DNA of 64,000 nucleotides from Astrothelium macrocarpum. Lineage: Eukaryota > Ascomycota > Dothideomycetes > Trypetheliales > Trypetheliaceae. Each line of letters begins with the position of its first letter. Position 1 is the stretch's first letter. The notes beneath the pieces are model-generated. The model searched no databases. It saw only the letters and a program-made list of their open reading frames with translations, and was not told where the DNA came from. Made by a program: the position numbers and the translations under genes. The stretch is from contig JAGEMR010000025.1 in NCBI GenBank assembly GCA_021030915.1, positions 281,883 through 345,882 of the forward strand. Direction: 5' to 3'. Below are positions 13,237-23,537 of the stretch, in pieces.

Positions 13237-13538
13237 TTGAAGTATTTGCTACAACAAGAAGAGAGTTGTCATAGTATTGAGTAAATTGCAGCTCTCCGTA
13301 GATGAAGCAGCCGAAATGTGCGATGCGGCGCGAGCCTGGAAGAGGAATAGCGTCGGGAAAGGAGTCTAGCTCCACCGACTTCTTTTCCTCTCCATCAAAT
13401 TTATGAATATCCATCTACCCATAATTCTTCAGTCATTCTTTATCTTCTTGTACGCTTTAACCTTCCCCCACCTTGTGTGCGCCATCTCGAACGTCTAATC
13501 AAGAAAGCTGCGATTGAGGTGCAAGCTCCTTACAGAGA
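13237..13538. other. Intergenic region upstream of MSS116
   Basis: About 300 bases; pyrimidine-rich around 13410-13490, as is usual just upstream of fungal start sites. No gene. Confidence 0.4.
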
Positions 13539-15710
13539 ATGCTTGGCCCGTCACGAAGATGTTTTGCATCTTTTGCCCTCAGATTACCTTCCGCAGCAGG
13601 AACCAGAATATCACTTCCTGCTTCAACCCTTAATCGCTCTCTGACGGCGTCATCTCGGAATTACCGAATTCTTGATCACTCACGAACCTTTTACAATGTC
13701 GCTGCACGTAGGCAAACTGCCGCTGTGGAAGCAGAAGCCCAACAGGAGTTTAACGAGACAAGCGCAGCCAATGCCAAAGGACCCATTACCAAATTTCATG
13801 AGCTCTCTGAACGAGGCTTAGTACATGATATAGTTGTACGGACTATTACGGACGATATGGGTCTGGACACTTTAACTCCTGTCCAGACCATGACCATCGA
13901 AGAAGGATTGAAGGGTATAGATATCATCGCCCAAGCGAAGACTGGTACGGGCAAAACATTAGGCTTTCTCCTCCCCATACTACAGAACGTCATCCGAGAA
14001 GATCCCTCGCTAGCTCAACCTCCCACAAGATATCGAAATAGGACTACTGTCGACGATATTCGTGCTGTCATCATTTCACCCACACGAGAGCTTGCTGAAC
14101 AAATCGCTGTTGAGGCAAGGAGATTGACGAGGAACACAGGCGTTATCGTACAAACAGCCGTGGGAGGCACACTAAAGAGGCAAGCTCTCCGTGAGATGCA
14201 GTATCAAGGTTGCCACTTGCTGGTTGGCACCCCAGGTCGTCTCAATGATATCTTTGCCGATGAATATACTGGCGTCAAAGCTCCACGATTGAGTGCGCTC
14301 GTTCTTGATGAAGCGGATCGTCTATTGGACGCTGGATTCTGGCCCGAAATCAACAGTTTCCAGCGCCTACTCCCCGACCCATCCGAACAGCCTCGCCAAA
14401 CCCTCATGTTCTCCGCAACCGTACCACGAGAAGTCGTACAGCTCGTAGAACGAATGCTGAAACCGGATTTCAAGTTTGTTAAGACAGTCTCTGAAGATGA
14501 GGTACCGACGGTCGAGCGAGTGGCACAGCATTGCGTTCCTGTGAGGGGGATGGAGAACCTCCTCCCGACACTACTTGAGCTCGCAGAAAAGGAGACTAAG
14601 AGGAGGAATGAATCAGGAGAGAAGCCATTCAAGGCTATCGTATACTTCAACTCTACAGCAGAGGTAGATTTAGCATCATCAATACTAAGCTACCTCGGCT
14701 CTGGTCGTGACCATCCTTTAGCCCCAGCGCGCTTCTTTAGCATTCACGCACGGAAAGCCCAAGCCTCACGAACCGAAGCCGCAAACATGTTCCGTGCAAG
14801 TAAATCTGCGATACTCTTTTCGTCCGACGTCACCGCTCGAGGCATGGATTTTCCGGATGTCACCCATGTCATCCAGGTGAACACACCAAGGGACCGCGAC
14901 ACCTATATCCACCGTATCGGGCGGACGGGACGTGCTGGCAAAGAGGGCGAAGGGTGGTTGATTATGACGGACATGGAGCTACCTGCACTCAGGCAGCAAT
15001 TGAAAAAGTTGCCTCTGAAGCAAAACAAGACATTGGAAACCGCAGACATCGACATGACGCGCGATGCTCAGGTCTCGCCAGCAGTGGCAAGAATACTGTC
15101 GTTGGTTGGCAAAGCAGCGCAGCGCGTCGACCGCATGACGAAAGTCAGGGCTTACATGGGCGTTATCGGAACGTTCCAGTGGCTCCCCGACAAGCAGGCC
15201 TTGATTGACGCCATGAACCAATGGACCAAGTACGGCTGGGGATGGGACAAGCCACCGGCCATCCGACCGAGGCTTGCGCATCAAATGGGTTTGTCGCGTG
15301 TGCGTGGCGTGGAAATCGGACATGAGGAGGATTACCCGCAGGGAGGGTTGGACCGGCGCGGATCCAGCCGTGATATCGATGGGTTTGGAGCGGGCGGCTC
15401 ACGATATGGACCCAGTACAAGGTTCGGAGATCGATTCGGCCCAGGGTCGGATCGACCATCGGGACCTTTCGATCGACGGAACGAGGGAGGGTTTGGTGGC
15501 AGCAGTAGAGGACGTGATGGCTTCAGTGGGGATTCTGGGAGAGGAGGCTTCGGTGGGGATTCTGGGAGAGGAGGCTTCGGTGGGGATTCTGGGAGAGGAG
15601 GCTTCGATAGAGGGTCTGAGAGGGGAGGCTTCGACAGAGGGTCTGGGAGGGGAGGATTCGATAGAGGAGGAGGTTTCGATAGGGGAAGATCAACGCGCTC
15701 CCGTTTCTGA
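13539..15710 (+). CDS. MSS116: Mitochondrial DEAD-box RNA helicase MSS116
   Basis: Single exon, 723 aa. Residues 1-60 are rich in Arg, Ser and Ala without acids, a typical mitochondrial presequence. The helicase core follows: FHEL Q-motif region, Walker A AKTGTGKT with Lys139, PTRELAEQ, DEAD at 257-260, SAT (FSATVP), ARGMDFPDV and HRIGRTGR from His458. The order and the long segment after motif VI match Mss116/CYT-19, RNA chaperones that assist group I and II intron splicing and mitochondrial translation using ATP. The C-terminal 90 residues are an RGG/GFxRG tail coded by a 27-bp tandem repeat, expected to bind RNA non-specifically. No introns. Confidence 0.95.
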   Translation: MLGPSRRCFASFALRLPSAAGTRISLPASTLNRSLTASSRNYRILDHSRTFYNVAARRQTAAVEAEAQQEFNETSAANAKGPITKFHELSERGLVHDIVVRTITDDMGLDTLTPVQTMTIEEGLKGIDIIAQAKTGTGKTLGFLLPILQNVIREDPSLAQPPTRYRNRTTVDDIRAVIISPTRELAEQIAVEARRLTRNTGVIVQTAVGGTLKRQALREMQYQGCHLLVGTPGRLNDIFADEYTGVKAPRLSALVLDEADRLLDAGFWPEINSFQRLLPDPSEQPRQTLMFSATVPREVVQLVERMLKPDFKFVKTVSEDEVPTVERVAQHCVPVRGMENLLPTLLELAEKETKRRNESGEKPFKAIVYFNSTAEVDLASSILSYLGSGRDHPLAPARFFSIHARKAQASRTEAANMFRASKSAILFSSDVTARGMDFPDVTHVIQVNTPRDRDTYIHRIGRTGRAGKEGEGWLIMTDMELPALRQQLKKLPLKQNKTLETADIDMTRDAQVSPAVARILSLVGKAAQRVDRMTKVRAYMGVIGTFQWLPDKQALIDAMNQWTKYGWGWDKPPAIRPRLAHQMGLSRVRGVEIGHEEDYPQGGLDRRGSSRDIDGFGAGGSRYGPSTRFGDRFGPGSDRPSGPFDRRNEGGFGGSSRGRDGFSGDSGRGGFGGDSGRGGFGGDSGRGGFDRGSERGGFDRGSGRGGFDRGGGFDRGRSTRSRF
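15524..15690 (+). repeat. 27-bp tandem repeat coding the RGG tail of MSS116
   Basis: Three near-identical copies of a 27-bp unit (coding GGDSGRGGF) from about 15524 to 15608, followed by diverged copies coding GFDRGS-type units. The length is a multiple of three, so copy-number change keeps the frame. Confidence 0.85.
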
Positions 15711-16289
15711 GCCGTTCACCCCCATTCCAAAATGCTTTCCAGTTGGCACACTATCTTGGCGAGCGCCGATACTCTCCGAAGGAATCTGTTTGACGATTTC
15801 CTCTTGTATAATAGATTTATACCATAATTGTGAGATAGAAACTGGGCTGATGTGGGAAAGGACCATTTTCTTTGTGGCTCCGGAGTCTGGCGCAGTGGAT
15901 CATCAGCCAGCTGAGTGCCCGTACATTTACGAAGCTCGACTCAATCTACTCAAATATGTCATCAATCACAACAGCATTCACGTGCAACAGCTTGGCTCGC
16001 CATGCTCTATCTTTGTTGATGGACTTTAACTAATAGTAAGCCTAATGTAATGTGTCTTCCCACAGCTTGCTTGGCTAGTAAAAGAACTTGATAACATTAT
16101 AGGAAAGCAGTTCAAATTTCTAAAAAGATGTAATGAGCGTGAGTTTAGTTGTCACCTACAAAGCCCCCGATCGGCCCTGCTGGTTCACGCAACCGGTGCT
16201 GTTCTTGTAAAACTTGGATGTAGTCACATTTGTTCACCGGTAGATAGATCTGGAAGTTCGTACTAGTATTGTGAGATTTAGCTACGGAT
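15711..16289. other. Intergenic region between convergent genes
   Basis: AT-rich sequence between the 3' ends of MSS116 and the minus-strand C2H2 gene. The open frame that continues past 15710 is an alternate frame of the helicase tail. No gene seen. Confidence 0.4.
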
Positions 16290-18491
16290 TCATAACATCA
16301 CACTCGGGATGTCACAACTATAAGGTGAGGACATGCGAGATAGATTTGATATTTGTGATTTGATCTCAAGAGAGATGAAATTTGTAGCATTGTTTGATCG
16401 TTTGATGAATTCTTTAAAGCCAGTGTCTCTGAATGCCTTAGTTATCGCGTTCCCAGGATCCGTAGTAGCCTGAGATGGTTGTTTTTGCTCTTGCTCCGCG
16501 GAATGATGCTGATTTGCTGGCGAGATAGGTATATCAGGCACATTTGGGTCTCTGTGGATCGTGACTCCTGGAGTATAAGCTTTTTGTGATACCTTGATAG
16601 CTCGTATCAAAGGTACACTAGTTACGGTAGTTTCTGTTCCAGCGTGAGTGGAAGCCTAAACATTTCCATCGAGCTCAAGTTACTGAAGTAACGATGCAAG
16701 CGCAATATCGTCGAGATGGCGCTCTACGTGCTGTACGAGCCGAGTGGCAGATTCTCCAACATCCTCAGCACACAACGGACATTGCCAGTCCGCTATTTTG
16801 CTATGGGCCGTCTTGAAATGTTCCACTCAAAACATTGGGTCGCTATTGGCGTGATCGATATCAGCGAGTACACCGTCTCCGAAAACGTGAAGGCATGGCC
16901 GCAAGTCCAGTAGTAAATGTTCTCTCCAAAGACGTGCGTTCTTTACGACTATCCGTCTATCACAAGCAGGACAGTCGATGCGTTCGCCCCTCTTGGCGGC
17001 CTCACTCAGCGGTGGAAGAGGCGAGTTGGATCCATCATGACTAGGAGAGAGAATCGAAGAAGAGGCCAAATCCCCAGGATACGATGAGGATTTAGGTAAC
17101 GAAGAGCCAAGTCCAGAGTCACGGAAGCTGCCTTCGGTTACCAATGTTCCGGCATCTAAATGCAACGCCTCTGGATTCTTTTGGCCTTCGTTCGCTCGTC
17201 TCTCTTCACGCAGTCTCAAGAAAGTCTGAAGGGTCTTTTCCCCAATCATTCAAGCGACACTCGTCTTTGATTCCGAAACCTGTTTTGAACAAATTGCGTG
17301 AATATGTCTTCAGCATCCTGAGTCGTATCAGGATCGACCTTGTGTAGTACTCCCTCGTAACCATCATGAGCGGGGCACTCTAATGCTGGTGTCAGATTCA
17401 CCAGACAATCAATGGCTGTGAGTATGTCTTCAAGCATCTCCTCTGGACTATCCACCAACATGTCTGCCTCTTCTTCGTCATCATTATCAAAGTAGTCAAA
17501 CTCCAAAGCGTCTCCTAAAGTTGAAATATTCGAAATTCTGGTCTCCTCAATGAAGTTGACAAGTGATCTAGCGTTCGTATGAAATGACTCGCCGGCAGGG
17601 ATAAATTTCACACATCCTATTAAGATTTTCGCTCGTCAGTAATGCCATGAATATATCTTCTGGTGTGAGTCGTTAAGATCTAGCACGTTCTTTCAAAGTT
17701 TCACCAGGAAAAGTCGATTTGAATTCATTTACTTACTCAGGGCTAGAATCCTACCAATTGATCGCAATGCTGAAGTCACTCGGAGGCGCAGAGAAGTCGA
17801 ATGCTGCAGAACTTCGTCCAGTCGCCCCTCTCTGACCCCGAGTCCGTCTCCCCAAAGCGTCAGCCTATGGTATATCAATACAAGCGAATGCTGATATTTG
17901 GCGCTAGAGTCGAGCAATTGTCCATCTGGGCCATGTGCGCACGAGAGAAGGCACCTAACAAGTTCATACAATCTTGCAATCACCGGTACTTCTGCTTCAA
18001 GATCACTAGGCTTGATATCTTCATTCAACCACGAATGGATTACTTCCGATGTAGATGCGGGGAATGAGGCCGGGCCCGGTTCAGCTAAGGAAATTGGAGA
18101 AGTCCAGGCATCGTCAAGTGCGGAAGTAATGGATGATCGTGGATCAGAAGTAGGTTCGTCCGATGATGTCCTGGCTTTCTTTAGACGTCCAGGCCTAGAG
18201 ATTGTCCGAGTTAGCGCTGATGGAGTTTGGCGAGGCTCGTTTTTCCTTATGTAGTCGATAATTACCCGCGATCGAACTTCTTTCACACATTTTTTATCTT
18301 TGAATTGGCTAGAATGGGCATTCAAAATGAATAGAATGGGCAGCAGTAATAAATTCAGGCTCTTTGGGAGCAGAACCTTCGCTCGTAGACCATGCATCCT
18401 GCTCAGATGATGATGCCTTCTCTGCCAGGACTGGTGTCCATTGCACCGAGGGCTCGTCCAGGAGAAGCGGAGCAACGGCGCTCGGACACAT
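16290..18491 (-). pseudogene. Fungal C2H2 (AcuF-type) domain protein, apparently decayed
   Basis: Reading right to left: a Ser-rich N-terminal part, a helical region ending RSIGRILALS, a 120-nt intron (17617-17736), a segment with FHTNARSLVNFIEE followed by an acidic patch, a linker with LRLREERR, then a Cys/His zinc-binding region (CPACDRR... WREHLLLDL) and a second Cys pair QCPLC with HVERHLDDIAL. This order is typical of a Pezizomycotina family whose finger domain is often labelled AcuF-type C2H2. A further intron 16618-16683 would join a last exon 16290-16617. The frame is broken: there is a TGA at 17250-17252 just before MIGEK (frame shift or lost Arg codon), and a TGA at 16827-16829 where homologues have Trp before VEH. 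Coding signal continues beyond both. N-terminal start (18491) is uncertain. Could be intact only if I misplaced introns. Confidence 0.55.
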
Positions 18492-18707
18492 ACAACATTG
18501 TGTAACGGTATTCCGTATACTGGTATACTCAAGAGGAGTACCTAGCCACTGGTGGCCAATTATAGAGGCTTACCTAATCCTAGGCAGAATACGAGAGCAG
18601 ATTACTTGCACTTTACCTACTTGCCATGATTTTCCCGACACAACCGTCGAACCGTCTTGCCTATCGCCTATACCATTAAGCGTCTAGCTTTGGAGATCTC
18701 TTCTCTG
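18492..18707. promoter_or_regulatory. Shared promoter region of two divergent genes
   Basis: Only about 215 bases separate the predicted starts of the minus-strand C2H2 gene and the plus-strand HeLo-like/DUF7580 gene, so they probably share control sequence. The C2H2 start is uncertain, so the true gap may differ. No specific operator could be named. Confidence 0.35.
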
Positions 18708-21157
18708 ATGGCGGAGGCTGTAGGCCTCGCACTAGGCGTCTTTCCACTTGTCGTTGAGGCCATTCAGGCTTATCGCAGGGTCTACGAAATGCTGAAAACC
18801 TACCGTCACCGCTCAAGGGAGGTAAGTGTAATCATCTTTCCGCTGCTCTATAAGACTGCATGTCTGAGGTATAACTTGGTTGATTGATATACCGCCAGGG
18901 GTTGTAGTAAAAAATAGAGCCCTCGACCGCGAGAGGTATGATTCTCCGCACGCTTCATTGGGGGGGCCTCAACAATAATAAAGGAATGGCTCTTAGGAAT
19001 CATTTCTCAGCAGATTTTCATGAATTGGTCACATCTTGCAATCACTTCAAATGGCATGGGGTCCTCCCAATGAGGCGTACGGCGAATTTTATCTCTGACG
19101 GTCGCGGGTGATATTTCTCATTGCAACCACTGGTGACACCAGACCCTCCGATTACTTCAACGCCTTCAATTCGAACAGGAAGTGTTCGAGAATGAATGCT
19201 GTCTCATTCTAAACCTCAAAGGCAAAGCGCATCTTCAAGAGCTCTCAAACATCGATGTCCTAGACCTATCCATTGCCAATGACATCGAAATACAGTTAAA
19301 GAGTCGGCTGGGGAGTAGCTACAATGCCTGCAAGAACCGAATCGAAGCAATAAAACAGTGTTTGATATGCTTTTCGGGGGAATTGCTCTTCAGACATGCC
19401 CCTTGCGATGTTTTAAAAAATTCTTCTACAAGTCAATTGAGGGCGACTGCACATAAGATACGGGCAGGCGTCGCGTTTGCTTTCGAAAAAGACCGCTACC
19501 TCCGACAGATTAATAAAATAAGAGCCCTTCGTGAAGATTTAACTGCAATAAGAGCTCAAATAAAGGAGCTCCAAAACTTAAATGACTTTGCAGTCGCACC
19601 CAAGAAGGCAAGAAGAAGAATTCCAGAACAGTTCAAAGCCATTCGAGCAGCATCGGCGTCTTTGTTTGAAGCCTTTTCAGACGCTTGGCGTCAGTCTTGT
19701 CGCGAGGTTGATCACTTGCAGCACACGGCTGTCTTGTGTCTTGACGCCAAGGTCATGGAAAATGTACAATTGGACCTTGCTGTCTCATATGCACATTTTG
19801 AAGATGCATCCGACAGCAAGTGAGTATTGTTACCCTCCCAGCTGTGCACTGTACCTTTCAAATCATCGAAGGTTTCAACTTACGCTCCGAACGCAGAACG
19901 TATAGCCAAACAATACCAACATGGGTCTGCGTGCGATCCTCAGCAACTGACCTCAACAAATGCCGGTCAATTAGTCCCCAAGGACGTTCACCCAACAATA
20001 TCCATGACTCACTGATGTCTCTCTTCAGCATCCAAGGACCTAAATCTCTCAACATCTGGTCTCCGATTCCCTCGGATTCTCGTGTCGGCGAAAACAAATT
20101 TCGACCTGGAACTTCTACTAACGTTGATACACAGCTTGGTCGAAGTGAGGTTCATACATCGCAGCGTCCTTCGCGCATCTCTAGTCCAAGATCTCCCAAG
20201 AATCACCCCTCTGGATCAGGTCAAGCCAATCCCAGTCTATCCCGGGGATTGCACGAGCAGCAACAATCCTTATTCGATGAAGCACTTGTTGATCTTTGCA
20301 AATGCAGCAGTCTATGTACATACATCCGGGAACACGCCACTAAAGAAACCAAGGATCGGAAATGCATTGGGTATCTCAAGTCATCATTATCCTCAAAACA
20401 CTATTTCTACGCTGCTGCACAACCTGTCAATTGTCCTGATGGAAATGTACAACAATCACCCTTGTCTCTTATTGAATTAATACAAGGAGCACACGGGGAG
20501 CCTCTGACGATCGTGGAGCAGCTAAAAATAGCCCACACGCTTGCAGTTGCTGTGTTGCAGTTCCAATCTACGCCTTGGCTTGAGCCACAATGGAGAATGG
20601 AGCAATTATCATACTTCTGTCGTGATGACGCCATGGATGAAGCCGTACTGAGGGCTGTTCATCTGAGTGCACATTTCCCCAAAAGCAGACCCGGAGAGCA
20701 GAGTAGTGTTGACCTACACTTCGTCAACAATGATAGTGCTTCGACCACTGGTCTAAAGATCCCCGAGAACAATGCAAGCTGGGAGCCGTCATCAGCTCGA
20801 GAGAGTGCCGGTTTCTTCAAATCGCAGTCTGCAACACCGATTCATGAGAATCTGCTCTATGGCATCGACAACATGACGTTATGTAGCCTCGGTGTTGCGC
20901 TACTGGAGATTGCACATCGCAAACCAATAGAGTCACTTCGCCGTGATAGTGAGCCTAGCAACGTATACGCTGCTAGACGTCTAGCCTTCTACGGCACTCC
21001 TCAGCTCGGAGTCAAATACCAGAATATGATCAAAAAGTGCATACGATGTGACTTTGACTCGGGGACGGATTTGGACAGTGTAGATTTGCAGAGTGCAGTC
21101 TTCGAAGACATCATTTGTGGATTGGAAAACTTGATTGGTCTGGTTAATCAATTGTAG
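18708..21157 (+). CDS. HeLo-like N-terminal domain fused to DUF7580 (pseudokinase-like)
   Basis: Three exons (18708-18821, 19143-19819, 19897-21157) give about 683 aa. The first exon codes MAEAVGLALGVFPLVVEAIQ, the hydrophobic helix that starts many fungal HeLo-like/prion-inhibition domains; exon 2 adds a helical bundle with LQRLQFEQE and long charged coiled-coil stretches. After a Ser/Pro-rich linker comes a DUF7580-like region: CTYIREH, LKIAHTLAVAVLQFQSTPWL and MTLCSLGVALLEIAHRKP. The last two resemble kinase helices E and F, but no Lys, HRD or DFG catalytic motifs are seen, so it would be a pseudokinase if it has that fold. The first intron is long (321 nt) and might hide a small exon. HeLo-type proteins act in fungal regulated cell death; that role here is inference. 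Confidence 0.72.
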
Positions 21158-22196
21158 ATCTAAAGAGTGACTTTATGGATTCGGTCAGGACCGTACGGAG
21201 CCATAGCTGAGCTTGATGCAATGGGCATTGCAAACAATTGTGTTACCCAGATGAAATATTCCCACAGCCCATTGGCTGTGTGCGAAACAATGCGGAGTGC
21301 TGGCTCAAACCTGCGTTGAAAGCACGGCGAACTATCAGCATCGAAAGCGTTCCAAATCTTCGGGCTCTTTCATAGACGAGATCAATCGCAAAGGTCTTGG
21401 GGTATTGTAAATAGCTTTGGCCTCGCAGCAGACGATTTAAGATTGTCCAAAGTCTCTGATTCATAGGGTAGTCACGGAATTATCCTATCACAGGACTTCC
21501 ATCTTCCCAGATTTGTTCTATTCTATCATCCAGCCAAAGTTTAAGTCTAGTAATAGATGTAAGTTTGAATGCAAAAAAAGGGGGGATTTAAAAGCTTAAG
21601 GTAGTTAATGCGACAGGGATAATAGCTTGCAGGAGGATAGGCTACAGGATGGAACACGCTCGGATAGACGTACCTTACGTATCAAAGCCTTTAAGGAGGG
21701 CATTACCAACTGGGTATTGAGGCATATCATGATTGTTCTCTTTGAAATTTTGCCCACTACGCGTAGCTTGTCATACATTCCGTTTTGTAGGATACCATTT
21801 GAGGGACTACACAGCGCCTGTAAACAGCTGAAAGCTATGCGACTTACAGACCTTGTGTACACCTGAAGGCGATTGATGTCACAGCACTACGCTATGGAGT
21901 GAAAAATCTAGTCGATATTCCATGACTCTGCTTCGTAATCATGTAATTTATCATTCACCGTAAAAGTGGCAATTCGTCGCATGAAACATGGTGTGCCAAG
22001 TGATGACCAAGGAGTGTCAAATCTTTACCCAAACCACTGGACTCAATCTTGATGCTTCACCACACGACAGCCTCCTAACCCCACCACTCATCAAATTAGA
22101 ACATCTCCTGCTGCTCGGAAACATTTGAATGAGACGTACATTCGAATCGACGGGTTCTCAATTAGATTGGGTTGAATTCCAAACACCGTTTTCACA
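21158..22196. other. Intergenic region upstream of RAD6
   Basis: About 1 kb, AT-rich, with short runs of A and G near 21574-21590. Short open frames on both strands (21243-21464, 21605-21862) show no family signal. Confidence 0.4.
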
Positions 22197-22904
22197 ATGT
22201 CGACCGCCGCTCGCCGCCGTTTGATGAGAGACTTCAAGGTAAGCAGGAACCTCGCAGCCGCCACTTTGTTTGATGGATGTCTTTGAGTGATCCGAAACAC
22301 TGCCCTTTTCAAGGTACCACTTGCTGATTTGTGGCGATGCAGCGAATGCAAACTGACCCTCCTGCCGGAGTCTCAGCGTCGCCCGTAGCAGACAACGTTT
22401 TGACGTGGTAAGAACCGTTTGCCAAACAGCAAGCAGACAACGTGTGCAAGGCCAATTAAAGTTCTACAGGAATGCAGTCATCATCGGACCGGCAGATACG
22501 CCTTTCGAAGACGGTACATTTCGACTTGTCATGCACTTTGAAGAGCAGTATCCAAATAAAGCTCCTGGCGTGAAGTTCATCAGCCAAATGTTCCATCCGA
22601 ACGTCTACGGCACTGGAGATTTATGCTTGGACATATTGCAGAACCGGTGGAGCCCGACGTATGATGTGGCTGCCATTCTCACTAGCATACAGAGGTACGT
22701 CACTGTGGCAGATAATGGACCTCGAGCTTCTGCGCCGGAGCTCTTAGCTGGCTATGTACTGACGTTGACGATGCTCCCAGTCTTCTCAACGATCCCAACA
22801 CGTCTTCCCCTGCGAACGTTGAGGCGTCGAATCTCTACAAAGACAACCGGCGGGAGTATACAAAGCGAGTAAGGGAGACGGTGGAGAAAAGCTGGGAGGA
22901 CTGA
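22197..22904 (+). CDS. RAD6: Ubiquitin-conjugating enzyme E2 RAD6
   Basis: Four exons (22197-22238, 22343-22407, 22470-22694, 22781-22904) encode 151 aa, the length found in other filamentous fungi. The protein begins MSTAARRRLMRDFKRMQTD, contains GDLCLDILQNRWSPTYDVA with the catalytic cysteine at exactly residue 88, and ends with the NVEASNLYKDNRREYTKRV segment. It conjugates ubiquitin to histone H2B and PCNA with RING E3 partners (Bre1, Rad18, Ubr1) in transcription, DNA-damage tolerance and the N-end rule. It lacks the acidic tail of the S. cerevisiae protein, as in other Pezizomycotina. It ends at TGA, which supports a standard genetic code. Confidence 0.96.
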
Positions 22905-23537
22905 GCAGCAGTTGCAAGGACATTTCAATATCACTCTACTCGATGCTTTGATTTTTTGGCTCGGCATCGACGATGTTATCATATGTTTGCAAGCGGCTGG
23001 CGTTTCAGGATGGGGCGTCTGATATCACATTGCTATTATACCGAGGACGGTACGCTCTGGCTACGGACGGGCATCAACTGGCGAAGGATTCTCAATTATT
23101 TAGCTCGAGTATTTTGCGTAACTTCACAATTTCAATGTCGTGTGACCAGTATTGCGGTAAAGACTCGACTTTATCTCTGGGCCAGGTCAATGCGGGCGGA
23201 GAACTGCCCGAGGTGTCGGCGTGGGTGTTTGGCATCACCAGCACTTCCATGCCCTCCTTTAATCATAATCGCTCGTTAGCTTCATTCCTCCCCTTCACTG
23301 TGAATTCTCTTCTCCTATTACCTTCTGGTGCGATCCCGCCTGTGTCCCAAGTGTCGAGCGGGGTTTCCTTTATTCTAGACTATCCTTGCACATACAGCGG
23401 AATCGACATCCTCCGCAGAACCTTTGTTCGGCTACATTCTTTATAACTTCTGAACTCGGCGCCAGTTGTGCTGCTTACTGGAACGAGAATACATTCGCCT
23501 GCCCACTAGGGCTTTGCTACCCTGTTAGACCGCAAAC
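22905..23537. other. Intergenic region upstream of the kinesin gene
   Basis: About 630 bases; pyrimidine-rich between 23240 and 23450, consistent with promoter and leader of the kinesin gene. The open frame 22973-23446 has no domain features. Confidence 0.45.

Noticed and set aside
18935..18955. A short match to a tRNA-Pro D-arm (GAGAGGTATGATTCTC) inside the first intron of the HeLo-like gene
   Set aside because: No anticodon arm, T-arm or acceptor pairing could be built around it, so it is treated as chance.
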